Positions 1 through 8,776 are shown, counted from the stretch's first letter. The stretch is 64,000 nucleotides of DNA from Chloroflexota bacterium (GCA_014584575.1 JACTMP010000027.1:124001-188000); one strand, 5' to 3'. Notes: a model not told the origin generated them from the sequence alone. Numbers and translations are program-made.

Positions 1-2
1 TG

Positions 3-635
3 ATGGCGAGAGTAGCGGAGGCGGTACGGCCGTATCCACCCGCTGCTATGTTCCAACTGGCCGACGAGGGGTACAACACTCCATTCGAGCAGTTGATCGC
101 CTGCATTATCTCCATCCGCACCTACGACGAAGTGAGCATTCCTGTCTCCCACAAACTGTTTGCGCGGGCACGCACGGCGCATGACATGGCCGCCCTCACC
201 CCGACCGAAATTGCCACTCTCATCGCCGACAGCAGCTTTGCCGAGAGCAAAGCGCCGCAAATCCAGGCCATCGCCCAACGAGTCGTCGCCGATTTTGGCG
301 GCGAACTGCCCTGTGACCGGGAACTGCTGCTCTCCTTCAAAGGCGTCGGCCCCAAATGCGCTCATCTGGCGTTGGGCATCGCCTGCGGCCAACCGTTCAT
401 TAGCGTAGACATTCACGTGCATCGTATCAGCAACCGTTGGGGCTATGTGCAAGCCAGCACCCCGGAAAAGACGATGGCCGCCCTGGAACAAAAACTGCCA
501 GAGAAGCATTGGATCGAAATCAACCGGCTGCTGGTTCCCTTTGGCAAACACATTTGCCAGGGCAGCATCCCGCGTTGTTCCACCTGTTCCCTCTTCGACA
601 TGTGCTCACGTGTGGGTGTAAAATCTTATCGGTGA
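3..635 (+). CDS. nth: Endonuclease III-like DNA glycosylase/AP lyase
   Basis: This is a base-excision repair enzyme of the HhH-GPD superfamily that removes oxidised pyrimidines and nicks at abasic sites. The helix-hairpin-helix is at residues about 111-120 (SFKGVGPKCA), with the expected catalytic Lys118 and, 18 residues on, Asp136 in VDIHVHR. The C-terminus carries the iron-sulfur ligand pattern C-x6-C-x2-C-x5-C (Cys185, 192, 195, 201), which is exactly the Nth/MutY spacing. At 210 aa it matches Nth length. The first ATG lies at base 3, so the true start may be upstream of the window. A 90-bp palindromic repeat follows directly. Family assignment is firm; the exact lesion specificity is not visible. 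Confidence 0.88.
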   Translation: MARVAEAVRPYPPAAMFQLADEGYNTPFEQLIACIISIRTYDEVSIPVSHKLFARARTAHDMAALTPTEIATLIADSSFAESKAPQIQAIAQRVVADFGGELPCDRELLLSFKGVGPKCAHLALGIACGQPFISVDIHVHRISNRWGYVQASTPEKTMAALEQKLPEKHWIEINRLLVPFGKHICQGSIPRCSTCSLFDMCSRVGVKSYR

Positions 636-650
636 CGGCAACAATTTACC

Positions 651-740
651 TGTCATTCCGAATGGAGTCTGCGGAATGAGGAATCCCTACATAGCAACCA
701 GTCGAACGGGATTCCTCCTCGAAGACTCGTCGGAATGACA
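651..740. repeat. Dispersed 90-bp palindromic element, copy A
   Basis: The ends are an 11-bp inverted repeat, TGTCATTCCGA and TCGGAATGACA. An inner inverted pair, GAGGAATCCC and GGGATTCCTC, lies inside them. Near-identical copies lie at 49651-49740 and 53024-53109, with half a copy at 59250-59285. The right end supplies an in-frame ATG (735) for the next gene that is probably not its real start. Confidence 0.85.
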
Positions 741-758
741 ATCAAAGGCATTGAGATC

Positions 759-1772
759 ATGCAAGAGGTTATAAACGACATCAACCAGTGGCAGGCGGAG
801 AATCAGCCCATTGCTCTGGCGACGGTGGTGCAGACGTGGGGGTCGGCGCCGCGCAAGGAGGGGGCTAAGATGGCGGTGACACCCGACGGCCGTATGGCTG
901 GTTCTGTCTCCGGCGGCTGTGTCGAGGGGGCGGTCTTTGAAGAGGCGGTGGCCGCGCTGACAAACGGCCGTCCCAAGCTGCTCCATTTTGGCGTGGCCGA
1001 TGAGACCGCCTGGGATGTGGGGCTGGCCTGCGGCGGCACGATTGAAATTTTTGTCGAGGCGTTGGACGCCAACGCCTACGCCCTGATGCATGACCTGATT
1101 ACCCAGGACAAAGCGGGGGCGTCCATCACCATCATTCGTGGGCCGGAGGGGATGGTGGGGCAAAAGCTGACGGTGGCGCGTGACGGCCGTGCCATTGGCA
1201 CGTTTGGCCCCGAACTGGACGCGCTGGCTTTAGCCGCCGAGAAAAAATTGCAGTCGCCGCAGCGGGTACAGTTGACAGACGAGGTAGAGGTGTTTGTGGA
1301 CACGGTACGGCCGTCGCCCACGCTGATCATGGTAGGCGGCGTGCATATTGCTGTGGCCCTGACGCAGTACGCCAAAGTGTTGGGCTTCCAGACCATCGTC
1401 ATAGACCCGCGCCGCGCTTTTGGCAGCGAAGCCCGCTTCCCGCACGTGGACAAATTGATCCAGGCCTGGCCGAAGAAAGCGTTTGCCGAGGTGGAAGTGA
1501 CGCCGGAAACGGCCGTCGCCTTGCTCACCCACGATCCCAAAATTGACGACCCCGCTCTGGAAGTGGTGCTGCACAGCCCCGCCTTCTACGTGGGTGCGTT
1601 GGGCAGCAGCAAAACCCACGCCAAACGGGTGGCCCGCCTGCAAGAAATGGGCATCACGAGCGAGCAGATCGGCCGTATTCACGCGCCGATTGGGTTGGAT
1701 ATTACGGCCGTTACCCCCGAAGAAATCGCCCTTTCTGTCATGGCTGAAATTGTGAAGGCGTATCGAGGATAG
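759..1772 (+). CDS. xdhC: XdhC/CoxI-family molybdoenzyme maturation factor
   Basis: This 337-aa protein belongs to the family that binds and sulfurates molybdenum cofactor for xanthine dehydrogenase or CO-dehydrogenase-type enzymes. The N-terminal XdhC/CoxI domain shows the typical TWGSAPRKEGAKM and GSVSGGCVEGAVFEEA signatures. The C-terminal half is a Rossmann-type domain (LIMVGGVHIA; ALGSSKTHAKR; HAPIGLDITAVTPEEIALS). I place the start at ATG 759 because the upstream in-frame ATG at 735 lies inside a dispersed repeat. No molybdoenzyme subunits are in the window, so the client is unknown. A diverged copy of its last 23 codons recurs at 3601-3675, after two inserted genes. Confidence 0.85.
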   Translation: MQEVINDINQWQAENQPIALATVVQTWGSAPRKEGAKMAVTPDGRMAGSVSGGCVEGAVFEEAVAALTNGRPKLLHFGVADETAWDVGLACGGTIEIFVEALDANAYALMHDLITQDKAGASITIIRGPEGMVGQKLTVARDGRAIGTFGPELDALALAAEKKLQSPQRVQLTDEVEVFVDTVRPSPTLIMVGGVHIAVALTQYAKVLGFQTIVIDPRRAFGSEARFPHVDKLIQAWPKKAFAEVEVTPETAVALLTHDPKIDDPALEVVLHSPAFYVGALGSSKTHAKRVARLQEMGITSEQIGRIHAPIGLDITAVTPEEIALSVMAEIVKAYRG

Positions 1773-1859
1773 AGAAGGTGCCCCTCTTGCTATTGACGTG
1801 CAGCGTTATTATCCGTTAGCTGTTTACGACATTATTTTGGGTTATAGACCATTGAAACG

Positions 1860-3146
1860 ATGCCGACAAACGAATATTTTCAGGACCTATCACCAGACGA
1901 AAAGCTCGCTTTGTTCTACTCAAAATCAGTAGCAATGTTACAAAAATTGACTGCTGACGGGTGGAAAATGCTTGCACTGGTTGATGCGTTGGATTTCCCC
2001 TTTCACGTTTTCGATGAATGCCGAAAAATAGTTGAGGAAACCAGCAAACTCCTTCATTCAATTATCGCATTACTGGGGGAAGAAGAACCCACAGATCGTG
2101 TTCTACGAGATATCAAAAGCTCCTCTGCTGAATGGCAATTAGTATATTTACGAAGTGAACTTACAACCAAACTTTGGGTGTGGAAATACAATGGAAACTG
2201 GATGGAGCATTGGCTAGCAGAAAGAGGGGCGTTTAATTTGCCACCTGAGATGAATGATTGGTGTCAGTATGTGGTTCATTTTGCAGAGGAAATTCAGAGC
2301 TTATTGGCCCCGAATTTCAGCACCTCGCGTGATCAATCGGAACAAGAAGCCAGGACCATTCAAAGAGAAACGCGTTTAATGGCCCAATTTCCCCTCCTAA
2401 GTCAATATGAATCTTATTCAGAGGCATTAAAAGAAACGGCACTGCGCCTGAGTTTGTCACTGTTTGAACAGGCGGAATTGGAAGACAGTTCACCTTGGTA
2501 TGTCATGTTCTCATCGCCAACACGACGTGCAATAACTCGACTCCATAGTAGCTCATTCAAAGACCCTTTTGGAGAATACATTATAGCTTTGCAGTGGCGT
2601 ACAAATGACAAATACCAAACCTGGCAAGAATATAGGAGTAGTACTCATTCAATAGAAGAGGTTATGCAAGTTCTTCATTATTGGCTGGTAGATTATTGGG
2701 ATTTAGGCCAACTTCAGCAAAATTTTTTATGGTTGAGTCAAGCAATTATCGATTCCGGTTTTCACCCAACATGGCTACCAAAGGACCTCAGATATAAAGG
2801 TGGTTATCTTAGCCCTTTGCTTTCAATACAAAACGTTTATGAGACGGATACCAATCCTAAAAGCAGGCTTGTTCTAGAGGCATTTCAGGGCATAAACGAC
2901 GAAAAGAAAGTATCCGCCCAAACTGAGAGTCAGATCGTCTCCATCCGGGGCAAACAAGCTGTCTATTCTGTCTGGCGAGGTGAGCCAACAAACCCTGAAG
3001 ATCAATCTGAAAACGGAACTTTGGAATGGTCAGAAAATGGGATCACATACAATATCTATTACTCCAACATGAAGTTTGATGTGAGTGATATGATTAGAAT
3101 AGCGGAATCAATGAGATGGACAGTGGTCTTCCCACTCCCTGAATAG
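1860..3146 (+). CDS. Hypothetical protein, AT-rich
   Basis: I do not recognise this 428-aa protein. It is soluble by eye, with no signal peptide or membrane segment, and rich in Trp, Glu and Leu, with helical-looking acidic stretches (for example around residues 30-90 and 160-210). Its base composition is clearly lower in GC than the neighbours, codon use is different, and it contains no copy of the ACGGCCGT palindrome that peppers the flanking genes. No Shine-Dalgarno precedes ATG 1860. It lies between the intact xdhC gene and a stray xdhC tail, so it was probably acquired horizontally. An immunity, phage or toxin-related role is possible, but nothing in the sequence proves one. Confidence 0.6.
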   Translation: MPTNEYFQDLSPDEKLALFYSKSVAMLQKLTADGWKMLALVDALDFPFHVFDECRKIVEETSKLLHSIIALLGEEEPTDRVLRDIKSSSAEWQLVYLRSELTTKLWVWKYNGNWMEHWLAERGAFNLPPEMNDWCQYVVHFAEEIQSLLAPNFSTSRDQSEQEARTIQRETRLMAQFPLLSQYESYSEALKETALRLSLSLFEQAELEDSSPWYVMFSSPTRRAITRLHSSSFKDPFGEYIIALQWRTNDKYQTWQEYRSSTHSIEEVMQVLHYWLVDYWDLGQLQQNFLWLSQAIIDSGFHPTWLPKDLRYKGGYLSPLLSIQNVYETDTNPKSRLVLEAFQGINDEKKVSAQTESQIVSIRGKQAVYSVWRGEPTNPEDQSENGTLEWSENGITYNIYYSNMKFDVSDMIRIAESMRWTVVFPLPE

Positions 3147-3221
3147 AACGCGACTTTCAGAGAGCGAGACGGCCGTGTATCAAAAGGGCGAAGCGTCAGA
3201 AATACATTATAGGAGGTAGAT

Positions 3222-3593
3222 ATGGAACTTGGAGCATTTTCTGTAAGTCTGGCTGTAAAAGATATTGAGGCGTCGAAGCAGTTTTACCAGAAGCTGGGTT
3301 TTACCGTTTTCGGCGGTGATCAAGCCCACAATTGGTTGATTATGAAGAACGGCGAACACGTGATTGGCTTGTTTCAAGGCATGTTCGAGCAAAACATTCT
3401 CACCTTTAACCCAGGCTGGAACCAGAGTGCCCAAAAGTTGGACGCTTTCACCGATGTGCGCGAACTGCAAAAGCAGTTGAAGGCGCAAGGCGTGGCGCTG
3501 GAGAGCGAAGCAGACGAGAATAGCACAGGCCCGGCCAGTTTTGTGCTGATGGATCCCGATGGCAACCCCATTCTCGTGGATCAGCACGTTTGA
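3222..3593 (+). CDS. VOC (glyoxalase/bleomycin-resistance) family protein
   Basis: This small 123-aa protein has the vicinal-oxygen-chelate fold. It opens with [20 protein letters not shown], typical of the first beta-alpha unit, and closes with [17 protein letters not shown], typical of the metal-binding last strand. Family members include lyases, dioxygenases and drug-binding proteins. A strong ribosome site, AGGAGGT, lies about 7 bases before ATG 3222. It is the second gene of the segment between xdhC and the duplicated xdhC tail. Substrate unknown; the single domain means it would act as a dimer. Confidence 0.8.
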   Translation: MELGAFSVSLAVKDIEASKQFYQKLGFTVFGGDQAHNWLIMKNGEHVIGLFQGMFEQNILTFNPGWNQSAQKLDAFTDVRELQKQLKAQGVALESEADENSTGPASFVLMDPDGNPILVDQHV

Positions 3594-3600
3594 TCTGACC

Positions 3601-3675
3601 GGTAGAAATTACACGGCCGTTACCCCCGCAGAAATCTCCCTCGCCGTCATGGCCGAAATCGTCAAACCTTTTTGA
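3601..3675 (+). pseudogene. Orphan 3' tail of an xdhC homologue
   Basis: Read in frame, these 24 codons end in TAVTPAEISLAVMAEIVKPF followed by a stop. The end of the intact xdhC at 1700-1772 reads TAVTPEEIALSVMAEIVKAY. The match is strong at protein level, while many third positions differ, so this is a diverged or allelic copy rather than a fresh duplication. No start codon or upstream part remains. See the finding on gene tails. Confidence 0.8.
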
Positions 3676-3726
3676 TGATTTTTATCCGCGAAAATCCGCA
3701 TCCTCCGCGTTTTTCCGCGTTCTATT
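3676..3726. repeat. Right-arm-type short tandem repeat (ATCCGCG units)
   Basis: Degenerate copies of TCCGCGAAAA, TCCGCATCC and TCCGCGTTT occupy the gap before the kinase gene. The same unit type makes the right arm of the hairpin at 48557-48641. Only one arm is visible here. Confidence 0.55.
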
Positions 3727-3738
3727 TCAGAGGCTAAT

Positions 3739-5961
3739 ATGAACAATCTGCAACCGGGGCAAATGGTTGGCCCGTACCGCATTATCAACCAGATCGGCAA
3801 GGGGGGGATGGCCACGGTTTACAAAGCGTACCAGGCCGCCATGGATCGGCATGTGGCGCTCAAGATTTTGCCCGTTCATCTGGCGCAAACGGCCGAGTTT
3901 ACCGGCCGTTTTCACCAGGAGGCGCGCATCATCGCCAACCTGGAACATCCCCACATCCTGCCCGTGTTCGATTATGGCGAAACCGACGGCATCTCCTATC
4001 TGGTGATGCGCTATCTGGAAGCCGGTACGCTCAAAGACAAATTAGATGCCGGCCCTTTGTCACTGGCGGAGATTGACCAGCTTTTTACTCAACTCGCCGG
4101 AGCGCTGGGCTATGCCCATGATCATGGCGTCATCCACCGCGATTTGAAACCATCCAATGTGTTGATTGACGCGCAGGGCAATGTGTTCCTCACCGACTTT
4201 GGCATTGCCAAACTCCTGGAAGGGGACGCCAAATTCACGCAAACGGACGCCATTATCGGCACCCCGGCCTATATCAGCCCGGAACAGGGGCAGGGGCAAC
4301 TCGCTACCCGGCGTTCAGACATTTACTCGTTGGGCATCATTTTGTATGAGATGGTGACGGGGCAAGTGCCATTCACGGCCGAGACGCCCATGGCCGTGAT
4401 TTTCAAACATGTGAGTGATCCGCTGCCGCTGCCGACGGCCGTCAACCCAGACCTCTCGCCGCAAATTGAAACCGTCATCCTCAAGGCACTGTCTAAAAAT
4501 CCAGAAGATCGTTTTGCTACAGCCGCCGAATTTGTGACTGCCTGGAAACAAGCCCTGTCCGGGCAAGGGGATACATCCGGGGAGACAACCACCCGCCGGT
4601 CAGACATCCCGCCCACCCAAAAGAGCCAGATGCCTGATGTGACAACGGCCGTAGAGGAAATGCCGCCCAAACCACGCTCTTCTAACCGGGGAGCAAAAAC
4701 TGTACTCATTGGCTGTGTATTGCTGATTGCCTGTCTGCTGCTCACCGGAATTGTTGGTTCTATTTACGTTGTCAATTGGGGGCAGCGGACGGTTGCCAAT
4801 TTACAGGAGACGGCCGTACCACTCTTAGCAGAGGGCACGGCCGTGATGGAATTGCTGGCAACCATACCGGCCGAAACCCTCTCTGGCGATGGTAATACCG
4901 GGCCAGTAAGCCAGACGAACGATCTGGAAAATCTAGCAGGCCAGCGATTTGACATTGCCATTGGTGATGCAGTCTCCAGAGATACACCGGACACAGGGGC
5001 CGGTTTCATCGAAAACCCAGGTGCGTTGGACATCTACACCTTCACCGCCACACCGGGGCAATTGGTTTATTTCCAGGTGCAAGAAGTACCTACCGCCGCT
5101 GAACTGATGAGGTGGCGGCTGGTTGACGAATTTGGCAGCGAGATTTTTAACACCTGCCTGCAATGCAGCGACCCTGGCGTGCAGACGCTCGACCGGGGTG
5201 GGCTTTATACGATCGTTGTGGGCGATGAGCGGGACGCCGGCTCCGGCCGTTACCGGTTCAAACTGTGGGACGTACCGGCAGCCGATGAGTTTACTATCGA
5301 GATTGGCGCAGAAGTGGCAAATGGCGTGCCGGGCAATGGCGCCGGTTTCATAGAAACATTGGGTGTCAAAGATCAATACACCTTCACCAGCGCACCGGGC
5401 CAAACCGTCTACTTCCAGGTGACACAACCACCACAGTCTAGCGACTTACTGCGATGGCGGGTAGTGGATGCGGTAGGACGCGAAATTTTCAATACCTGTC
5501 TGCAATGCAGCGATCCTGGCGTCAAAACACTCGACCAGGGCGGTGTTTACACCATTGTCGTCGGCAATGATAGCGGGCCTGCTACCGGTACATATGGGTT
5601 CAAAATCTGGGACGTACCCCCAACCGACCAGTTCACCCTCAACATCGGTGACACAGTTAGCCGGGACACGCCGGGGCCAGGCGCAGGCATCATTGAGTCG
5701 CCAGGGGCAAAAGACGAATACCGTTTCACGGCTACAGCCGGGCAGGATGTTTATTTCCAGGTGGTACAGGCGCCACAAAGCGGCGAGTTAATCAGATGGC
5801 GCGTGGTGGATCAGGTGGGCAGAGAGATTTTTAACACCTGCCTGCAATGTAGCAATCCCGGTGTCAAAACGCTTGACCAGGGGGGCATTTACACCATCAT
5901 TGTGGGCAATGACGCCGGCCCTGGTGTGGGCGCGTATGAGATCAGGATATACCAGCCTTAA
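3739..5961 (+). CDS. Transmembrane Ser/Thr protein kinase with three extracellular PPC-like repeats
   Basis: This 740-aa Hanks-type kinase has a cytoplasmic catalytic domain at residues about 12-275. It shows the glycine loop GKGGMATVY (20-28), the ATP lysine Lys42, the catalytic loop HRDLKPSN (Asp135), DFG at 153-155 and a PEQ activation-segment end. A linker follows, then one membrane helix at about 321-345. The outside part carries three near-identical repeats of roughly 110 residues (about 403-517, 518-628, 629-740). Each contains a GAGFIE-type start, VYFQV, EIFNTCLQCS and a YTIVVGN strand, resembling bacterial pre-peptidase C-terminal domains. The paired Cys in each CLQC may form a disulfide. 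There is an AGAGG-like site before ATG 3739. Likely an environmental sensor; the ligand is unknown. Confidence 0.88.
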   Translation: MNNLQPGQMVGPYRIINQIGKGGMATVYKAYQAAMDRHVALKILPVHLAQTAEFTGRFHQEARIIANLEHPHILPVFDYGETDGISYLVMRYLEAGTLKDKLDAGPLSLAEIDQLFTQLAGALGYAHDHGVIHRDLKPSNVLIDAQGNVFLTDFGIAKLLEGDAKFTQTDAIIGTPAYISPEQGQGQLATRRSDIYSLGIILYEMVTGQVPFTAETPMAVIFKHVSDPLPLPTAVNPDLSPQIETVILKALSKNPEDRFATAAEFVTAWKQALSGQGDTSGETTTRRSDIPPTQKSQMPDVTTAVEEMPPKPRSSNRGAKTVLIGCVLLIACLLLTGIVGSIYVVNWGQRTVANLQETAVPLLAEGTAVMELLATIPAETLSGDGNTGPVSQTNDLENLAGQRFDIAIGDAVSRDTPDTGAGFIENPGALDIYTFTATPGQLVYFQVQEVPTAAELMRWRLVDEFGSEIFNTCLQCSDPGVQTLDRGGLYTIVVGDERDAGSGRYRFKLWDVPAADEFTIEIGAEVANGVPGNGAGFIETLGVKDQYTFTSAPGQTVYFQVTQPPQSSDLLRWRVVDAVGREIFNTCLQCSDPGVKTLDQGGVYTIVVGNDSGPATGTYGFKIWDVPPTDQFTLNIGDTVSRDTPGPGAGIIESPGAKDEYRFTATAGQDVYFQVVQAPQSGELIRWRVVDQVGREIFNTCLQCSNPGVKTLDQGGIYTIIVGNDAGPGVGAYEIRIYQP
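4945..5958 (+). repeat. Three tandem coding repeats (about 335 bp each)
   Basis: The extracellular part of the kinase is a tandem triplication. The segment encoding EIFNTCLQCSDPGV recurs at about 5143, 5485 and 5824, each followed by a closely matching YTIVVGN-type segment. Copies two and three are the most alike, suggesting stepwise duplication. Confidence 0.75.
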
Positions 5962-5971
5962 GGAGATAATC

Positions 5972-6274
5972 ATGCACTACTTGTTGTTTTACGACGTTGT
6001 GCCCGACTATGTACAACGCCGCAGCCCCTTCCGCGCCGAACATCTGGCGCTGGCCTGGCAAGCGTGTGAACGGGGCGAACTTATCCTGGGTGGGGCGCTG
6101 GCCGATCCGGTAGATGGGGCGGTGTTGCTCTTTCAAGGCGATTCACCAGAGGTGGCCGAGCGTTTCGCGGCAGCGGATCCGTTTGTGCAAAATGGCCTTG
6201 TCACCCAATGGCGTGTGCGCCCCTGGACAACCGTTGTCGGCGAACAGGCAGCGACACCCATTATGGGGGGATAG
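5972..6274 (+). CDS. YciI-like domain protein
   Basis: This 100-aa protein starts MHYLLFYDVVPDYVQRR and contains HLALAWQACERGELILGGALADP, the usual YciI pattern of a ferredoxin-like fold with a His/Asp pocket. YciI proteins are small dimeric proteins of mostly unknown catalytic role. An excellent ribosome site (AAGGAGATAA) sits directly before ATG 5972, so I reject the longer in-frame extension into the kinase gene. It lies 10 bases after the kinase stop and is probably co-transcribed with it. Confidence 0.8.
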   Translation: MHYLLFYDVVPDYVQRRSPFRAEHLALAWQACERGELILGGALADPVDGAVLLFQGDSPEVAERFAAADPFVQNGLVTQWRVRPWTTVVGEQAATPIMGG

Positions 6275-6414
6275 TAAATTTGGCCGGGTGTTTACGGCCG
6301 TTACTCCTCTGCGGCGCCTGGAACGTGAGATGCACAGGGCCATAGTCAACGCCAAAACCCACTGCCATTACCAAAAAGTGCGCGGCTGATGGGCGAATGG
6401 GCCTGATGGTTTCT

Positions 6415-6443
6415 GAGACAGCAAGCCTCACTGCTGTTATAAT
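6415..6443 (+). promoter_or_regulatory. Candidate sigma-70 promoter, possibly leaderless
   Basis: A perfect TATAAT at 6438-6443 is preceded, at 17 bp spacing, by GAGACA (4 of 6 matches to TTGACA). The start codon ATG 6453 lies only 9 bases downstream, so transcription would begin at or next to the start codon. No ribosome-binding site is present. Confidence 0.45.
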
Positions 6444-6452
6444 CCCGCCTCT

Positions 6453-7478
6453 ATGGAAAGTAGCCAAAAAGATCGCCGCCAGTTGTGGATTGGTACGGCC
6501 GTGAGCCTCCTCTGCCTCATCGCCATCTTCCTCTTTATAGACCCCCGTGACATCATTGACGCCTTCCGCCACGCCAATTACGCCTACCTGGGGTTGACCG
6601 GGTTGGGTGTTTTGCTCTTTATGCTGATCCGGGCCATTCGCTGGCGGTTTATGATGGGGAATCAGGTCAATTATGGGCAGGTTTTCCATGTGCAAAACAT
6701 TGGCTACATGCTCAATATGTACCTGCCCTTTCGCCTGGGGGATGTGGCCCGCGCTGTCCTGATGGGCAGTGTGCCGCCGCTGACCATCTCGCAGAGCATC
6801 TCCACCATGGTCGTGGAGCGGGTGCTGGATATGATGTTTGTAGTGGCGCTGCTGCCCTTCACCCTCGCCTATGCGCCGACGCTGCCGCCGGAATTTCGCA
6901 GCGCCGCCCTATTTACAGGTGTACTGGCCGTTATCGCTATCATCGTGTTGATCGTGGCGGCTAATCAACGGCCGTTCTTCCGCCGTCTGGCCGCTATCAT
7001 CCTTGATCGCATTCCCTGGCTGAATACAGAAACCTGGGTGCGCCGCGTGGATGACATCCTCAAAGGGTTGGACAGCCTGACCCGCTTCAAAGATGGCGTC
7101 ATTTTACTATTTCTCAGCGTCCTCGTCTGGCTGCCCATCATCTTTGCTTACTGGATTGGGATGCAGGCCGTGGGCCTGAACGTCACCGTGCCGATGGCCG
7201 CCTTTGTCGTCTGTGCGGCGGCGCTGAGCATTGCCGCCCCGTCATCGCCGGGCGGTGTGGGGGTGTTTCAGGCGGGCGTCACCGCCGCGCTCGCCCTCCT
7301 GGGCCAACCGGCGGCCGCTTCTGCCAGCTTCGCCTTTGCCTACCACGCCATGAACTACGTCGTCCTGACCATCCTCGGCCTCATCGGCATCGCCGCCACC
7401 GGCTCCACCATCGGCGCGGTGGTGCGGACGACGCAGAATTATATGAAACGGGAGAAAAACGTGACCCGTGATGCGTGA
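6453..7478 (+). CDS. Lysylphosphatidylglycerol synthase/AglD-type membrane protein (UPF0104-like)
   Basis: This 341-aa polytopic membrane protein has about eight hydrophobic helices. Family marks include YLNMYLPFRLGDVARAVLMG-like residues at 85-105 and PSSPGGVGVFQAGV near 265-278, typical of the LPG_synthase_TM flippase domain. It probably moves lipid-linked sugars or lipids across the membrane, which fits the next two genes (glycosyltransferases). The start lies 9 bases after a TATAAT box, suggesting a leaderless message. Its last residues, VTRDA, and its stop codon are encoded by a hairpin repeat (7461-7506), so the original C-terminus may have been replaced. Confidence 0.8.
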   Translation: MESSQKDRRQLWIGTAVSLLCLIAIFLFIDPRDIIDAFRHANYAYLGLTGLGVLLFMLIRAIRWRFMMGNQVNYGQVFHVQNIGYMLNMYLPFRLGDVARAVLMGSVPPLTISQSISTMVVERVLDMMFVVALLPFTLAYAPTLPPEFRSAALFTGVLAVIAIIVLIVAANQRPFFRRLAAIILDRIPWLNTETWVRRVDDILKGLDSLTRFKDGVILLFLSVLVWLPIIFAYWIGMQAVGLNVTVPMAAFVVCAAALSIAAPSSPGGVGVFQAGVTAALALLGQPAAASASFAFAYHAMNYVVLTILGLIGIAATGSTIGAVVRTTQNYMKREKNVTRDA

Positions 7479-7506
7479 AAGTCACGGGTCACGCATCACG
7501 CATCAT
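7461..7506. repeat. Hairpin of GTGATGC units
   Basis: The left arm has GTGACCC-GTGATGC-GTGA and the right arm TCACGGGTCACGCATCACG plus CATCATG. The stop codon of the upstream gene is inside the left arm. The same unit type occurs at 47743-47799, 55217-55278 and 59404-59462. Confidence 0.85.
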
Positions 7507-7549
7507 GAGAAAAAGTCGTGTATAACCGCGTAAACAACAGGACAAACGC

Positions 7550-8776
7550 ATGAGAATTCTGGAAGTTTTGACCTACTACCGCCCCTGGGTGAGCGGGCTG
7601 ACCATTTATGTGGAACGGCTGAGCCGGGCGCTGGCGCAGCAGGGGCATGATGTCACCGTGCTCACTTCGCAGTATGACCACAAACTGCCGCTCTATGATT
7701 TGCAGGATGGCGTCAAAATTGTGCGTGTGCCCGTTACCTTTCGCGTCAGTAAGGGGGTGATCATGCCCGGTTTTGGGCCGATGGCCTGGAAGCTGGCGCA
7801 AAAAGCGGACGTCATTCACCTGCACCTGCCGCAGTTTGACGCGCCCGGCGTGGCATTGCGCGGACGGCTGATGGGCAAGCCGGTGGTGCTCACCTATCAT
7901 TGTGACCTGCAACTGCCGGAGGGTGCCTTTAACCGGCTGGTTGACCGGGTGGTGCAGGGCATGAACCAGATGGCCGGTAATCTGGCGGACGCGGTGGTAA
8001 CGTATACCCGCGATTATGGCACCCACTCGCCGTATCTGTCGCAATACCTGGGCAAAAAGCTGCACATTATCCCGCCGCCGGTCGAGTTGACCTATTGCTC
8101 GGACGAGGCGGCGCGCCATTTTTGTGAGGCGCAGGGGCTTCACGGCCGTCCCGTCATCGGTATTGCCGCCCGTCTTGCCACCGAAAAGGGGGTGGAAGTG
8201 CTGCTTAACGCCCTGCCCACCGTGCTGGCGGCCTTCCCGAACGCCATCGTTCTCCACGCCGGGCCGTACAAAAATATCCTGGGTGAAGAAACCTATGCCG
8301 CCCGCCTGGCCCCCCTGTTTGAGAAGTACAAAAACCATTACCGGTTGCTGGGCAACCTGGAAGGCGCCGATCTGACCGCCTTCTACAAAAATTTGGACGT
8401 ACTCTGCGTCACCAGCCTGAACAGCACGGAGAGTTTTGGCCTGGTGCAGATTGAGGCCATGCAAAACGGGGTGCCTGTAGCCGCCTGCGCCCTGCCCGGT
8501 GTGCGCCAGCCGGTGACGATGACGGGCATGGGGGAAGTGACGCCCATTGGCGACCACGAAGCGCTAGCGCAGGCGATCATCCGTATCCTCAGCGACAAAC
8601 GGAAATACCAGCGCGACCCCCGCCTGATTGCCGATAGTTTCAGCCCGGCGCAAACGGCCGTGGCCTACACCCAACTCTTCCAGGATTTGCAGCACGGCCG
8701 TCACGACCCCACCACCCGCGAACCCGCCGCCTACGAACGGCTGCGCCAGTTGCGGGACTCTTGGAAGATGGGGTGA
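7550..8776 (+). CDS. Glycosyltransferase family 4 (GT-B)
   Basis: This 408-aa protein has the two Rossmann halves of GT4 enzymes. The N-terminus (MRILEVLTYYRPWVSGLTIY) has the acceptor-side pattern. The C-terminal half has IGIAARLATEKGVEVLLNAL and the donor-binding ExxxxxxxE-like segment ESFGLVQIEAMQNGVPV near residues 291-307. It probably transfers a sugar from a nucleotide donor to a lipid or surface glycan at the inner membrane face. An AGGA lies about 7 bases before ATG 7550. Neighbours (flippase-like protein before, methyltransferase-GT39-like fusion after) suggest a cell-surface glycan locus. Confidence 0.88.
   Translation: MRILEVLTYYRPWVSGLTIYVERLSRALAQQGHDVTVLTSQYDHKLPLYDLQDGVKIVRVPVTFRVSKGVIMPGFGPMAWKLAQKADVIHLHLPQFDAPGVALRGRLMGKPVVLTYHCDLQLPEGAFNRLVDRVVQGMNQMAGNLADAVVTYTRDYGTHSPYLSQYLGKKLHIIPPPVELTYCSDEAARHFCEAQGLHGRPVIGIAARLATEKGVEVLLNALPTVLAAFPNAIVLHAGPYKNILGEETYAARLAPLFEKYKNHYRLLGNLEGADLTAFYKNLDVLCVTSLNSTESFGLVQIEAMQNGVPVAACALPGVRQPVTMTGMGEVTPIGDHEALAQAIIRILSDKRKYQRDPRLIADSFSPAQTAVAYTQLFQDLQHGRHDPTTREPAAYERLRQLRDSWKMG

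Noticed and set aside
735..758. Upstream ATG as xdhC start
   Set aside because: The codon is inside a dispersed repeat whose copies elsewhere do not precede coding sequence; the family N-terminus fits ATG 759.
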